A DNA stretch of 64,000 nt from Desulfopila sp. IMCC35006 (GTDB taxonomy: Bacteria; Desulfobacterota; Desulfobulbia; Desulfobulbales; Desulfocapsaceae). Numbering within the stretch: position 1 is the stretch's first letter; each line of letters starts with the position of its first letter. Made by a program: the position numbers and the translations under genes. Of this stretch, positions 49,358 to 59,526 are shown piece by piece. Where the stretch lies: contig NZ_SWCM01000015.1 of assembly GCF_005116645.1 (NCBI RefSeq), forward strand, positions 58,975 through 122,974, given 5' to 3'. Under the pieces are notes generated by a model, which did no database searches, had not been told where the DNA came from, and saw only the letters and a list, made by a program, of their open reading frames with translations.

Positions 49358-50911
49358 GTGCGTAACGAGCTGGAAATTATTTATCCTGTCAGCGCAAAGC
49401 TGCTTCCTGAAGGGCTTCCCTGTGTTCCAGCTGCACATCTTGCTGCTTACCTGAAAAACTGTCCGGAAATTTACCCAGAAACACCCTATCTCGCAGATCT
49501 TGCGGCAATTGAACTGGCAGCATATACCATGTCGATCCATCCTGTTGCCGTTCCGCACAACGTCAAACAAATAAGAGTGCATCCGGGGTTGGAACTCCTG
49601 GAAGTTGCCTGGCTGGGTCTGGTCGATTTGCTTGAAGGGCGCCCAGTCACTCCTGTTCCCGGCAAGGGGTATATTCTGCTTGTCCCGGGCAGTAATGGTG
49701 ATAGCATCCGAATCTTCAGCGCCAGTAACTATGATCTGCTGGCTCTTAAAATTATTGCCGAGGGAATTGACAGCCACACGGCAGCACGTGCAGCACGGGT
49801 CAGTGTCGGCCTGATCGACAATATTGTCTACAGTGCCGGGCAGAAAGGACTGTTGCGTATGCCGCCGTCAAAGATCGTTCGGCCGCAGGGATTTTGTGAC
49901 GAAAATATCACGGCAGAAAACATGTGTTCGACCCCTTCCTTTACCCTGCAATGGCATATTACGCAAAACTGTGATCTCCATTGCCGTCACTGTTATGATC
50001 GCAGTGACCGGATCGCCATGACCCTCGAACAGGGACTGCAGGTGCTGGATGATTTCTATCAGTTCTGCCGGGAGCATCAGGTCTATGGCCAGGTAAGTTT
50101 TACCGGGGGCAATCCGTTACTTTTTCCGCATTTTTTTGCCCTTTACCGGGAGGCGGTTGAACGTGGATTCCTTACTGCGGTTCTCGGCAACCCGATGGAT
50201 AAAACATATCTTGACCGGATGCTCGCAATCAATATGCCGGAGTTTTATCAGGTGAGCCTGGAAGGATTGCCGGAGCACAATGATTGTATGCGGGGGGAGG
50301 GGCACTTCGACAGGACCATGGCCTTTCTGCAGCTGCTGCGGGAGATGCATGTTTTCAGCATGGTCATGCTTACCCTCACCAGGGAAAATATGGATCAGGT
50401 GCTTCCTCTAGCCGAAAAATTGAAGGACAAGACCGACCTGTTCACCTTCAACAGACTGGCGATGATGGGTGAGGGGGCAGCTCTGGCCTCGGTGGATCCG
50501 GCGCTGTATCCGGAATTTCTCGAAAGCTTTATCAGTGCTGCAGCCGACAACCCGGTGATGCGCTTAAAAGATAATCTCTGCAACCTGCACCTGCACCGCC
50601 AGGGTTTGCCTCTGCAGGGCGGCTGCGCCGGTGTTGGCTGTGGTGCCGCCTTTAATTTTGTCTCCCTTCTCCCCGACGGTGAGGTCCATGCCTGTCGCAA
50701 GATGCCATCTCTGCTCGGCAATATATACCAGAATTCTCTTACCGAGATTTATCATACCCCCCTTGCTGAACGTTACAGAATGGGCAGTTCAGCCTGCCAT
50801 TCCTGCGCCATACGCCCGGCATGCGGCGGCTGCCCCGCAGTGGCTCTTGGTTTTGGCCGGGACATTTTCACCGAACTCGATCCGTATTGTTTCAAAGAGA
50901 ATAAGTCATAG
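49358..50911 (+). CDS. sbtM: SbtM-type radical SAM maturase
   Basis: 517 residues, starting at GTG 49358 with CGGAG upstream. Residues 1-~190 form a recognition region, including a winged-helix-like part (HTAARAARVSVGLIDNIVYSA). The radical SAM core follows with NCDLHCRHCYDRS: C-x3-C-x2-C near 205-212, and VSFTGGNPLLF. A C-terminal Fe-S region has CAGVGCGAAF ... VHACRKMPSLLGNI ... SACHSCAIRPACGGCPA with seven to eight cysteines, SPASM-like. Family knowledge ties this layout (TIGR04082-type) to modification of SbtA selenocysteine/cysteine. Genes lie in order sbtA, sbtM. Confidence 0.92.
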   Translation: MRNELEIIYPVSAKLLPEGLPCVPAAHLAAYLKNCPEIYPETPYLADLAAIELAAYTMSIHPVAVPHNVKQIRVHPGLELLEVAWLGLVDLLEGRPVTPVPGKGYILLVPGSNGDSIRIFSASNYDLLALKIIAEGIDSHTAARAARVSVGLIDNIVYSAGQKGLLRMPPSKIVRPQGFCDENITAENMCSTPSFTLQWHITQNCDLHCRHCYDRSDRIAMTLEQGLQVLDDFYQFCREHQVYGQVSFTGGNPLLFPHFFALYREAVERGFLTAVLGNPMDKTYLDRMLAINMPEFYQVSLEGLPEHNDCMRGEGHFDRTMAFLQLLREMHVFSMVMLTLTRENMDQVLPLAEKLKDKTDLFTFNRLAMMGEGAALASVDPALYPEFLESFISAAADNPVMRLKDNLCNLHLHRQGLPLQGGCAGVGCGAAFNFVSLLPDGEVHACRKMPSLLGNIYQNSLTEIYHTPLAERYRMGSSACHSCAIRPACGGCPAVALGFGRDIFTELDPYCFKENKS

Positions 50912-51185
50912 CGAAGTGACCGTCGTGTCAACCGGTTGTCGGTTCCCTTGACCTTGCCTGCTGCGTCTTTTGCGGCTGCAGTGGGCAGTAATGCCATATA
51001 TCACTTTTCAATCCAAAGATCGATTGGTGCTGAATCGCCATATCGACCTGAAGAACTCACCTTTATTTTACTTTCAATTGGTCAAAAAGGATGGATACTG
51101 TATAAGTAGAGTCCGCGCGGCGAGTTGTCCGGCGATTTGTAACAGCGCATTTTATATTCCATTCACGATGTGATACAATAAGCCC
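50912..51185. other. Intergenic, no gene seen
   Basis: 274 bases. CAACCGGTTG at 50929-50938 is a 10-bp palindrome. I see no exporter gene for the SbtA product here or in the neighbouring genes. Confidence 0.4.
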
Positions 51186-53303
51186 ATGAAAATAGAACAA
51201 ATCATCAGCCCGGACGGGTATATCAGCGATATTCCCGGCAAAGTCGACGGGACAGATATTCTGCAGGCACGATTTTCCTTTCCCGATGTGTCGGATTATA
51301 TTCGGGGGGCGATCAGGGAAGAAAAACCATTTATCTTTTCGGGCAGAAGCGGGAATGCCCAGATCGGCATAAAGACGGATCTTTTATCGCCTAAAACCGT
51401 TCCGGTGGTCGACGGGATGGATGTGCACCTTGATGGCAAGCTGCAGAATCTTAATCCCCTGCTGGGGGATGCGGTGAAGCTCTTTAAAATCGGCGACGAG
51501 ATTGGTCGGCTGGTTGTCATGGATCCTGAACTCCGCATCCACGATGTACGCCATTATCTGCACAAACGACTTTTCGTCGGCCGGGAAAATAGCCTGGGCC
51601 ATTATGACGGGTTTGAGATAAAACAGGAAACTGATCCCGTTACCGGCAAGCAAAGCGATTATATCCTCGCCGACCTGGAACCTTACCAGTATTGTTTTGA
51701 GCCAGGGGCACTCAATGAGTCGAGCATTAATGACGTTATCAAAAAAGGACGTCTTGCCCTGGCGAAAATTCGTTCGAGAACCTCGCTGCAATTAGATCAG
51801 GCGATGCTGGAGCCGGGTGGCCTCTTTATCGGCGCGATTAAAATTTCTCTTGGCGATATCTACGGAATTATAGACGCAGTGACCGCCCCGGCAGACCAGG
51901 ATATTGTCCACCTGCCCGCCAGAGTGCTTGATCCCTTCCGCACCTTTCGCGATCGTCAGGTGGAACTCTATCATTTTGGCAAGACACCGGTGCCGCTTAA
52001 CCGAGTTCGAGTGATAATACGTTTTTTCAGGGCGAAGAATCCGCTGACCGTACCCCTTATCAAAAATAAGGTAAAAGATGGCTACAGGCTCTTCGATCTG
52101 TTGACCAATGCCGAAGTGAGCAACCTCTTTCAGTTTGTCGACGAAATGTCGCTGGGGATGATTCTCAATAAGAATAACTTTATACAGATCGCCTCCGCCA
52201 TTGACCCGCAAGGGCAGGCCCAGCTTGAGATTATCAAAAATGCTGTCGTGGAGAGCACGGCTCGAAAGCCCAAACAGTCTTGCTTAATCGGCGAAAATGG
52301 TGAGTTTACGAAAACCCTTGAGAAACTTTCCGTTCTCGGAGGAATCAACAGCCGGGTATTTATTGCCGATACCTTTCCGTCCTCTGAGGTGATTGATGTT
52401 CTTCGGACCAGCGGGGTCAGAACCTTTCTTATTAATACTGACAACCCCTCGTTTGAAGATGATTATGTCAAGAAAATGATCAAGCTCACTCATGCGGTTT
52501 CCTCGGACTGCGAGTTCTTGCGCTACGATGCGGAAACCGACAAGCTCTATACTTTTTATCACGGCTGTTTTATTGAACCAGACGACCGGGAACGATTCGA
52601 TGTGGTGCGCTACTGGTTTGCCTTTTACGGGTCGCATACCAAGGAGGCCGATAATCAGCTGACTATCGATCTGATTAACAAGCTTGCCCTGAAATTCGGC
52701 TCGCAGATGGGCATTGTCCATGGCGGTGGACCGGGGCTGATGAAAGAAGCCAACGATCTGGCCAGGGAACACAACATAATGAGTGTTGGTGTTGCCATTG
52801 ACCTGGAGGGAGAACATCAGCTCTCCTTAACCACCTGTGATGGGTTGATTAAATATCGAGAGGGGTTGCGCCTGGCCCGTCAGGATCATCTGCAGAAGCT
52901 GAGCAATCTGCCGATTATCAACACCGGTGGCTATGGCAGTGCAGAGGAGCTGTCCATCACCATAACCTCGATGAAACTCCACGAGAATCCGCTGGCCCCG
53001 GTCATCTTGCTGGATCCGGATAATCTCTGGGCCGAGATGCAGGCCCAGATTACTGAAATTGCCAGGAATAATTACGGGCCGCAGTTTATTCCCCATCTGG
53101 TGAAATCATGCCGTAATGGGGAGGATGCCCTTTCGGAACTGGTGCGATTTTGTCTGGACCCGGATGCCTGGTACCTGGAAAACAACATACCTGAACACAG
53201 TATCCAGACGGCCAGGGGCAAATCAAGACGCATCCGCGCGGAAACCCTTTATCAGGGCTACGTGGAAGTCTTCGACAGCCCCAATCCCCGGCTCGCAGAC
53301 TGA
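51186..53303 (+). CDS. Large LOG-domain protein
   Basis: 705 residues, about four times the normal LOG length. The first ~430 residues have no recognised domain; they look beta-rich with LVVMDPELRIHDVRHYL and LDPFRTFRDRQVELYHFGK. From ~480 there is a LOG/lysine-decarboxylase-like Rossmann domain: WFAFYGSHTKEAD, FGSQMGIVHGGGPGLMKEANDLA and the family loop as NTGGYGSAEELSITI (normally PGGxGTxxE). The second glycine-glutamate motif is kept apart from Pro to Thr, so nucleotide hydrolysis is possible. Follows sbtM after 274 bases. Confidence 0.78.
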   Translation: MKIEQIISPDGYISDIPGKVDGTDILQARFSFPDVSDYIRGAIREEKPFIFSGRSGNAQIGIKTDLLSPKTVPVVDGMDVHLDGKLQNLNPLLGDAVKLFKIGDEIGRLVVMDPELRIHDVRHYLHKRLFVGRENSLGHYDGFEIKQETDPVTGKQSDYILADLEPYQYCFEPGALNESSINDVIKKGRLALAKIRSRTSLQLDQAMLEPGGLFIGAIKISLGDIYGIIDAVTAPADQDIVHLPARVLDPFRTFRDRQVELYHFGKTPVPLNRVRVIIRFFRAKNPLTVPLIKNKVKDGYRLFDLLTNAEVSNLFQFVDEMSLGMILNKNNFIQIASAIDPQGQAQLEIIKNAVVESTARKPKQSCLIGENGEFTKTLEKLSVLGGINSRVFIADTFPSSEVIDVLRTSGVRTFLINTDNPSFEDDYVKKMIKLTHAVSSDCEFLRYDAETDKLYTFYHGCFIEPDDRERFDVVRYWFAFYGSHTKEADNQLTIDLINKLALKFGSQMGIVHGGGPGLMKEANDLAREHNIMSVGVAIDLEGEHQLSLTTCDGLIKYREGLRLARQDHLQKLSNLPIINTGGYGSAEELSITITSMKLHENPLAPVILLDPDNLWAEMQAQITEIARNNYGPQFIPHLVKSCRNGEDALSELVRFCLDPDAWYLENNIPEHSIQTARGKSRRIRAETLYQGYVEVFDSPNPRLAD

Positions 53304-53379
53304 CGAAGGCCACCAGTATTGGTAAAGATTGGTAATCTTCGGGCAGCACCAGCTTGCGCCGGGGAAGGCCGCGGTGTCG

Positions 53380-53730
53380 TCAAAAGTTGAAAACCTTCGC
53401 CTCGGCCGCCATGTCAATGAGATGCGGGCCGCCATCGAGGACCATATTGCTGTTAAAATTCGCTTCGTCGAGGTTTCTGTTTTTGGCACAGGGGGTACAG
53501 ACTCCGGTGGGTACTTCTTTCTCGATCAGATAGGGGAGATAGTCATTGACGCAATCGCCTGTTACTGTTTTCTGGCTTCCGTCTTTTCCTTTTACGGCCC
53601 AGTCAACGCCGCTGTCGATCAGAAAGATATTTACTTTATGGTTTTTGGAATGAGCGATTTTTGCAAATTGAAAACATCGGGTTGCTTTCTCGTTATCGTT
53701 CGAACTTAATACAAAGAGAAAATTAGCCAT
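53380..53730 (-). CDS. DsrE-family small protein
   Basis: 116 residues, DsrE/DsrF-like (YchN) fold: MANFLFVLSSNDNEKATRCFQFAKIAHSKNHKVNIFLIDSGV, and VPTGVCTPCAKNRNL with two cysteines where the family carries its sulfur-transfer Cys. Cytoplasmic trithiol/sulfur carrier of sulfur-metabolising bacteria; the exact partner is unknown. Ribosome site GAGAGGG. It faces away from the LOG gene and stands alone. Confidence 0.85.
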   Translation of the reverse strand: MANFLFVLSSNDNEKATRCFQFAKIAHSKNHKVNIFLIDSGVDWAVKGKDGSQKTVTGDCVNDYLPYLIEKEVPTGVCTPCAKNRNLDEANFNSNMVLDGGPHLIDMAAEAKVFNF

Positions 53731-54094
53731 GACACCCTCTCCTGAACTGTGTGAATTTAAGATTCAAGTAAGCCTGTTCCTATACGTTAGGAAATATGTC
53801 CAGTAATATACCGCAATGGGAACTATTTTTAAAGCGTAATTATATGGTTATGATGAATTCGTTTGTTTGTTCCGGGACCATGGAAATTCACGTATAATAT
53901 ACTCTGTTATTTTGTTATTACATTGTGGCACATCGAGGTTCTGTGGAGCTGTTGCACAAGCGGATAGTTGTATGGCGAAATTGGCTGAGCCTTCCTGAAA
54001 AAAAACAGACCGGGGGAAACTGATGGTGTTTGGAAGCTGCATGGAGAGGAGAGTGGTCCTGGGTCTTAAAAAAAGTGTGAGAGCCTGATACTCT
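53731..54094. other. Intergenic, no gene seen
   Basis: 364 bases between divergent dsrE-like and DMT genes, AT-rich; should contain both promoters. No other structure seen. Confidence 0.4.
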
Positions 54095-54976
54095 ATGACA
54101 AATCTATCATCAGGGCCGGCTCTCTCAGAGGTTCGGAATATCGGCGGCTGGCTGGCAGTTTTGGGCTCGGCCTTCTTTTTTTACCTGGCCACGGTCATTA
54201 TTCGCTGGGCTGCTCGTTATGTGGAGATAGCCTCTGCCTACTTTGTTTTCAGCCGTTTTTTACTGGGCTTTATCGTGGTCGTTGCGACCATGCTGCTTCG
54301 CAGGCAACACCTCGCCCCCCGGCGATACCATTACCTTGTCGGCCGAACGATAGCCAATACCGTTGCCGTGTTCTGCTTTTACAAGGCAGTGGAAGTGGGA
54401 ACGGTCGCGGAGGCCAATATTCTTAATATGACGTATCCTTTGTTTGTTGCGATTTTTTCCTGGTTTTTTCTACGTGAACAGCGTGAAGTCTTTTCCCTGG
54501 TTATCGTGGCGGTGGCTTTTGCCGGGGTGTGGATGTTGTTGTCACCGGGGGAAATCAACATAAGGTGGGCAAACCTGTGGGGACTCTGTTCAGGTATCAC
54601 CGCCGCGTTCGCCATGGTATATCTCAATATCAGCCGGCGTTACCATGATTCCCAGACCATACTTTTTTTTATGTTTGGTCTGGGGACAGTGCTTATGTTG
54701 CTCTTTTTTCATGATGCGATCTTCTGGCCCAATGCCACTGAACTTTTTTTTCTCCTGAGCTGTTCGGTTGTGGGTGTGCTGGGCCAATATCTGCTGACCT
54801 ATGGATTTTTGTATGTGACCGCAGTGAATGGTTCCATCATCTCGTCCAGCAGGATATTGATGGCTGCCCTGCTTGGGCCATTGCTGGTGGCTGACCCACA
54901 ATTAACTTTTGGCGGCTGGTGTGGTGCTTTGCTGATCTTTGCCGCCAACGCGGCGCTTGCCCTGAGGCGTTCGTGA
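54095..54976 (+). CDS. DMT (EamA) family transporter
   Basis: 293 residues with ten membrane helices and two EamA repeats (about 10-145 and 155-290): LGSAFFFYLATVIIRWAARY, FYKAVEVGTVAEANILNMTYPLF, and VVGVLGQYLLTYGFLYVTA. Exporter/importer of small metabolites. The substrate is not predictable. Start ATG 54095. Confidence 0.88.
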   Translation: MTNLSSGPALSEVRNIGGWLAVLGSAFFFYLATVIIRWAARYVEIASAYFVFSRFLLGFIVVVATMLLRRQHLAPRRYHYLVGRTIANTVAVFCFYKAVEVGTVAEANILNMTYPLFVAIFSWFFLREQREVFSLVIVAVAFAGVWMLLSPGEINIRWANLWGLCSGITAAFAMVYLNISRRYHDSQTILFFMFGLGTVLMLLFFHDAIFWPNATELFFLLSCSVVGVLGQYLLTYGFLYVTAVNGSIISSSRILMAALLGPLLVADPQLTFGGWCGALLIFAANAALALRRS

Positions 54977-55112
54977 ACTATTATTCCCTTGATAAATTAT
55001 CCATTCCGAATTAATTGGCACCACTAAAGCAAACAGAACCCGGCGGGTAAAAGGGCGTTATCGCCCAGCGGGGACACTCGATTAATAGCGCAATGCATCT
55101 GAGTCTGCAGCC

Positions 55113-56516
55113 ATGAATGAGAAGACCTTTTTTGAACACCTCCTGAAAGTGATTGAGCATTACCGTTCAGGACAGCGAAGTGGAAAATTTCTCGATTACC
55201 ACAGTCCTGCAGAATTGAAGAGAATTCTGGATCTTGAACGTCCGGAAAAGACGGGAGACTGGACGGAAATTTTGCACTGGATTGAGACCTATCTTGCCTA
55301 TTCTGTAAAAACCGATCACCCGGCATTTCTCAACCGGATGTGGGGCGGTGCCAATCTTCCATCTATAGTCGGAGAACTAATTGCCGCGTTGACCAATGCT
55401 TCCGCCTGTACCTTTGAGTCGGCGCCTGTTTCAACCATCCTTGAAAGATATATGATTGATCAGATGCTTGATCTGGTCGGCTTTGTACAAGGTGAAGGGC
55501 AGATGACCACCGGTTCGAGCAATGCCAATATGATTGCCATGATGGCAGCAAGAAATAATGCGAACCATTCGGTAAAGCAGTCCGGGCTTTTTGGGCAGCA
55601 GAAACTTTTTGCCTTTGTCAGTGCAGATGCGCATTACTCGATGGATAAGGCGGCAAATATTTTAGGTATAGGCACTGATCAGCTGATTAAAGTGCCGCTC
55701 GATCGGTATGGCGCCATGGAGCCGGACGCTTTGGCGTCAGCCATCGGCAGGGTCCTGGTCAGTGGCGGTCTGCCGTTTTTTGTCGCGGCAACTGCCGGAA
55801 CAACGGTTCGTGGCGCTTATGACCCCATAGAACCGCTGCTGGACCTCCGGCATGAATATGGTTTCTGGCTCCATGTGGATGGTGCCTGGGGCGGGGCCGC
55901 GGTACTCAGCACAACCCTCAAACAAAAATTCCTGGCCGGTCTGCAGGGTGCCGATTCTTTTACATGTGATTTCCATAAGATGCTTGGTGCCTCGTTGATG
56001 TGCAACGTCCTGTTGATAAATAACCGAAGCCACGCCTTGCGGGCTACTCTCAGTGCGGGGGACGGCAGTTACCTCTTTCGGGACGAGCACAACGCCGAAA
56101 CGGAAGATCTGGGTGTCGCCTCCTTGCAGTGCGGGCGGAGGGTAGACAGTTTAAAATGGTTTCTGGATTGGAAATTTTTCGGCCGGCAAGGTCTGGCATG
56201 CAGGGTGGAAAGAAATCTTGAGCTCTGCGAATATGCAGAAAGCTGGGTCAATGAGAGCACAGAGTTGGAAATGGTGGTGCCACGGACCTCGTTCAATGTA
56301 TGTTTTCGTTTCAAGGTGCCTCAGGAAAAAAGCAACAGTTTTAACTTAACTCTTCGTAATCGGCTCTATCAGGAAGGGAGGAGTCTGGTTGGTATCGCCT
56401 ATATCGATGGGGATGTGGCGATGCGGTTGCTGGCTGCCAATTCTTCTGCCGGGAAAACGGATATCGATACTTTTTTTAATAATGTACTGCAAACCGGCCG
56501 GGACCTGCTCAAGTGA
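55113..56516 (+). CDS. PLP-dependent decarboxylase (group II)
   Basis: 467 residues of the aspartate/glutamate/aromatic amino acid decarboxylase fold. Motifs: HPAFLNRMWGGANLPSI near 70, MTTGSSNANMIAMMAARN near 130, ATAGTTVRGAYDPI near 228, HVDGAWGGAAVLS near 250 and SFTCDFHKMLGASL near 285, where the lysine binds PLP. Substrate unclear (glutamate, aspartate, diaminobutyrate or a related acid). No accompanying transporter except the DMT gene upstream. Confidence 0.88.
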   Translation: MNEKTFFEHLLKVIEHYRSGQRSGKFLDYHSPAELKRILDLERPEKTGDWTEILHWIETYLAYSVKTDHPAFLNRMWGGANLPSIVGELIAALTNASACTFESAPVSTILERYMIDQMLDLVGFVQGEGQMTTGSSNANMIAMMAARNNANHSVKQSGLFGQQKLFAFVSADAHYSMDKAANILGIGTDQLIKVPLDRYGAMEPDALASAIGRVLVSGGLPFFVAATAGTTVRGAYDPIEPLLDLRHEYGFWLHVDGAWGGAAVLSTTLKQKFLAGLQGADSFTCDFHKMLGASLMCNVLLINNRSHALRATLSAGDGSYLFRDEHNAETEDLGVASLQCGRRVDSLKWFLDWKFFGRQGLACRVERNLELCEYAESWVNESTELEMVVPRTSFNVCFRFKVPQEKSNSFNLTLRNRLYQEGRSLVGIAYIDGDVAMRLLAANSSAGKTDIDTFFNNVLQTGRDLLK

Positions 56517-56671
56517 TCTGGCAGCCCTGTTGAAAAAAAGAGAGCAGAGATTCGGCGCCGACTGCCATCTTTGCAAATAGCGTGAAAGTCAGCTAGAATA
56601 ATGCACAATATTTATTTACAGGGATGGGATGCAACCCATTTTCACAGGTCAACAGTATCAGGTAGCTTTTT

Positions 56672-57223
56672 ATGGGAAAATCATTTCAGGAACAGTTGCT
56701 GCAATTGGGGTTGGTCGATAAAAAAAAGGCCAGCGAGACCAAAAAAGAACAGCATCAATCGAAGAAACAGCGTTCGAAATCCGGCAAAAAAAATATTGTC
56801 GTCGACGAGAATGTTCTTCTTGCGCAGCAGGCTGAGCAAAAGAAGAAGGATCGAGCTCGAAAGTTAAACCTGCAGCGGGAAGCAAAACTGCAAAAAAGAG
56901 CGGAAGATGGTCTGGTGAAGCAGTTGGTTGAAGACCACCGTCTGGCAAAAGACGATACTGGCATAGCCTACCGTTTTTCTGTTGCCAGCAAGATCCAGCG
57001 TATCTTTGTCACAAAAGAAACTGCGGAGAAACTGAGCGATGGCCGTCTTGGTATTGTCGGGATTGCCGATCAGTTTGATGTTCTTCCCCGGCGTATTATT
57101 GAGAAGATCCAGTCTGTGAGCGACCGGGTTTTTGTCTCTCTTAATTCTGCAACGGCACAACAGGATTCCGACCCGGAAGACCCGTATGCAGGTTTTGAGG
57201 TTCCGGATGACTTGATGTGGTGA
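56672..57223 (+). CDS. DUF2058 (YaiL-like) protein
   Basis: 183 residues. The N-terminal half is highly charged and helical (KKKASETKKEQHQSKKQRSK, KKKDRARKLNLQREAKL); the C-terminal half is an ordered domain: GIAYRFSVASKIQRIFVTKE, VLPRRIIEKIQ. The family is probably nucleic-acid-associated; function unknown. AGGTAG ribosome site. Confidence 0.85.
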   Translation: MGKSFQEQLLQLGLVDKKKASETKKEQHQSKKQRSKSGKKNIVVDENVLLAQQAEQKKKDRARKLNLQREAKLQKRAEDGLVKQLVEDHRLAKDDTGIAYRFSVASKIQRIFVTKETAEKLSDGRLGIVGIADQFDVLPRRIIEKIQSVSDRVFVSLNSATAQQDSDPEDPYAGFEVPDDLMW

Positions 57224-57389
57224 TGGTAACCGTTGCCCAGCGCCCCATTTTCGTCCGATCAGGCCCCCGTGCATAGCTAACTATGGCACGGCGGCCTGCT
57301 TGAACGAACTTGGAGCACTTGTTGAACGGTTCCTGATCAGGCTATTGAGGTTCCTGCTATGCTCCGGGGATCGATACTGTTGAGGGACC

Positions 57390-58001
57390 CTATTTCGCGG
57401 TCACTATCGGAAGCAAACTGATTTCAATGGATTTTGGTTTGGCCTGGATGTTGGCGATTTTGCCATGAATGGTGATCGTTTTGGAGCCGGTCTTGGCTAT
57501 AAGTGGATCAAGCTCCTGCAGGGTCACTGGAAATTCTCTGTCGTTGAGCAGCGCAACCAGCTCCTGGCCGATGTCGGCATCTGAACCGGGAGTGCTGGCA
57601 GAGACATGTTTCACCAACGGTTTGATATAGAGGACCTGTTTCTTTGCATCATAGCGAATTGCAGCATCGGTCCTGAAATCAAGCTCGACGGATCCCACTT
57701 TCAATTTTATTTCATGCCCGGAAATATCGGTAACGAGGGCCAGGTTTGTTCCTGTCAGATGAAGGCGGCAGGCGAGATGGTGGTCTGTCAGGCGGAGTTC
57801 GCTGATACTGATAATCTGTATATCGCCCTGGATTGCTTCCGAGTGGGCATCAATGCGCAGCGGCAGGACGGCTGCGGCAGCTTTGGTTATGACGGCCTCC
57901 GGTAGATTCAGGGTGATGAAATCCTCTGCCAGGAGTCGACTGGGCAGAATCGCCAGAGAGAAGATGCTCAAGAGAAAAAGAACTGATAATTTTTGTACCA
58001 T
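57390..58001 (-). CDS. Secreted protein of unknown function
   Basis: 203 residues from ATG 58001 (MVQKLSVLFLLSIFSLAILP) with TGAGGACC upstream. Cleavable signal peptide to about 25. The rest is amphipathic beta-strand-rich with SHL-like repeats (VITKAAAAVLPLRI, HEIKLKVGSVELDF, SKTITIHGKI), resembling periplasmic lipid-binding folds (DUF1439/YceB-like), but I cannot name the family. Possibly an outer-membrane-linked lipid protein. Confidence 0.65.
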   Translation of the reverse strand: MVQKLSVLFLLSIFSLAILPSRLLAEDFITLNLPEAVITKAAAAVLPLRIDAHSEAIQGDIQIISISELRLTDHHLACRLHLTGTNLALVTDISGHEIKLKVGSVELDFRTDAAIRYDAKKQVLYIKPLVKHVSASTPGSDADIGQELVALLNDREFPVTLQELDPLIAKTGSKTITIHGKIANIQAKPKSIEISLLPIVTAK

Positions 58002-58173
58002 AATGGTCCTCATAGTGATTGCTCGTTCAGGTGTTTGTACATTGCGTTACTAGTAACGGCTGAAAAAAATAGTGCACGCCATAAAATGGCTTTCTGATAA
58101 ATGCGCTACCGTACATTATTACTCTACTTTTCTGTTGTTGTAGACAGAATTCGTCGTTCTCACTGTTCTTGCC

Positions 58174-59526
58174 ATGGAACCAACAATTACCGTTCGCTCA
58201 GACTGTCATATAACCGGCATCGATTGTGCTCTCGAGAAGGAGTTGAAAAGGAGGCTGACTATTGACAATCCGCAGTATGCCGCCGCCAAAAAATATGGCC
58301 GCTGGGTGGGGAAAAAAATTAAACCCCAGCTGAAATATTATGACCCTGTTCCCGATGGACTTCGCTTCCCGCGAGGTTTTGCCAACCAGGCAGTGCTATT
58401 ATGCCGTCAATTTACCGGCAAGGATCCGATAATAGTCGACAACCGACGCCTGCTCCCGGAAGTTGATTTTCAATTTGACGGTATCTTGCGGCCTTATCAG
58501 GAGGAGGCCGTTGCTGTAGCGCTAAAGAAGTCGTTCGGGGTTATCGAGGCAGGTACCGGCAGTGGGAAAACAATCATGGCGCTGGCCCTGATCGCTGCGC
58601 GACGTCAGCCCACTTTTGTGGTAGTGCACACCAAAGAACTTTTATATCAATGGCATGAGCGGGCCAGCCAGTTTCTCGGTATGGAGCCGGGATTGGTGGG
58701 GGATGGCAAATTTGTTGTTGCGCCTTTGACCATAGGGATAGTCAACAGCGCCGGAAAACGGGTGGACGAACTTGTGCCACTGTTTGGACATCTTATCGTC
58801 GATGAATGCCACCGGGTACCGGCATACCTTTTTGCTGATGTGGTTTCCAGATTTGACTGTCAGTATCTGCTCGGGCTTTCTGCCACTGCCTATCGCAGCG
58901 ATAATGAGATGACCAAGCTGATTTATTTTTTTATGGGGGATCGACTGCATCGAGTCGACCAGGACGAACTGAAGTCAACCGGTGCAATCCTGGCCCCTGA
59001 GGTCATCCGTTCGATCACCTCTTTCAGCTACCGGTATCGCGGAGATTATCAGGCCCTGATCAAGGCGCTGGTGCAGCACGAAGGGCGAAACCGGCAAATC
59101 TTAAACGATGTCCTGAAAATTGCCCGCGAACCCGGCAAGGGGACTGTTCTGGTCGTTTCGGATCGGGTGAGCCATTGCCGTTTTTTTGCGGAAAAACTGG
59201 AGCAGAAAGGTGTTAAGGTGAAATTGCTCCATGGGCAGCTTGCCCCGGAGGCCAGGCAGGAAATTGTCGAGGCGGTTCAGGCCGGTACGGTTGAGGTGCT
59301 CGTGGCCACGCTGCAGCTCATCAGCGAAGGATTTGACTGTCCCGGGCTTGCCACTCTTTTTCTGACGACGCCGATAAGTTTTGAGGGACGATTGCTCCAG
59401 GTTATCGGTCGAATAATGCGTCCGGCGGAAAATAAACGGGCCCGGGTCTTTGACTATATCGATGAAAATGTGCCGACCCTGCTTCGCTCGGCCCGGGCGC
59501 GCAGTCTCGTTTTAACGCAACTTTAA
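58174..59526 (+). CDS. DEAD/DEAH helicase, XPB-like
   Basis: 450 residues, SF2. Motifs: PYQEEAVAVALKKS (Q-like), IEAGTGSGKTIMAL (I), LIVDECHRVPA (II, DECH), LLGLSATAYRSD (III), VLVATLQLISEGFDCPGL (V) and LLQVIGRIMRP (VI). An N-terminal ~100 residues precede the helicase core. Resembles XPB/RAD25-like helicases found singly in bacteria, and DNA-repair or defence proteins. No partner gene nearby. Confidence 0.87.
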   Translation: MEPTITVRSDCHITGIDCALEKELKRRLTIDNPQYAAAKKYGRWVGKKIKPQLKYYDPVPDGLRFPRGFANQAVLLCRQFTGKDPIIVDNRRLLPEVDFQFDGILRPYQEEAVAVALKKSFGVIEAGTGSGKTIMALALIAARRQPTFVVVHTKELLYQWHERASQFLGMEPGLVGDGKFVVAPLTIGIVNSAGKRVDELVPLFGHLIVDECHRVPAYLFADVVSRFDCQYLLGLSATAYRSDNEMTKLIYFFMGDRLHRVDQDELKSTGAILAPEVIRSITSFSYRYRGDYQALIKALVQHEGRNRQILNDVLKIAREPGKGTVLVVSDRVSHCRFFAEKLEQKGVKVKLLHGQLAPEARQEIVEAVQAGTVEVLVATLQLISEGFDCPGLATLFLTTPISFEGRLLQVIGRIMRPAENKRARVFDYIDENVPTLLRSARARSLVLTQL

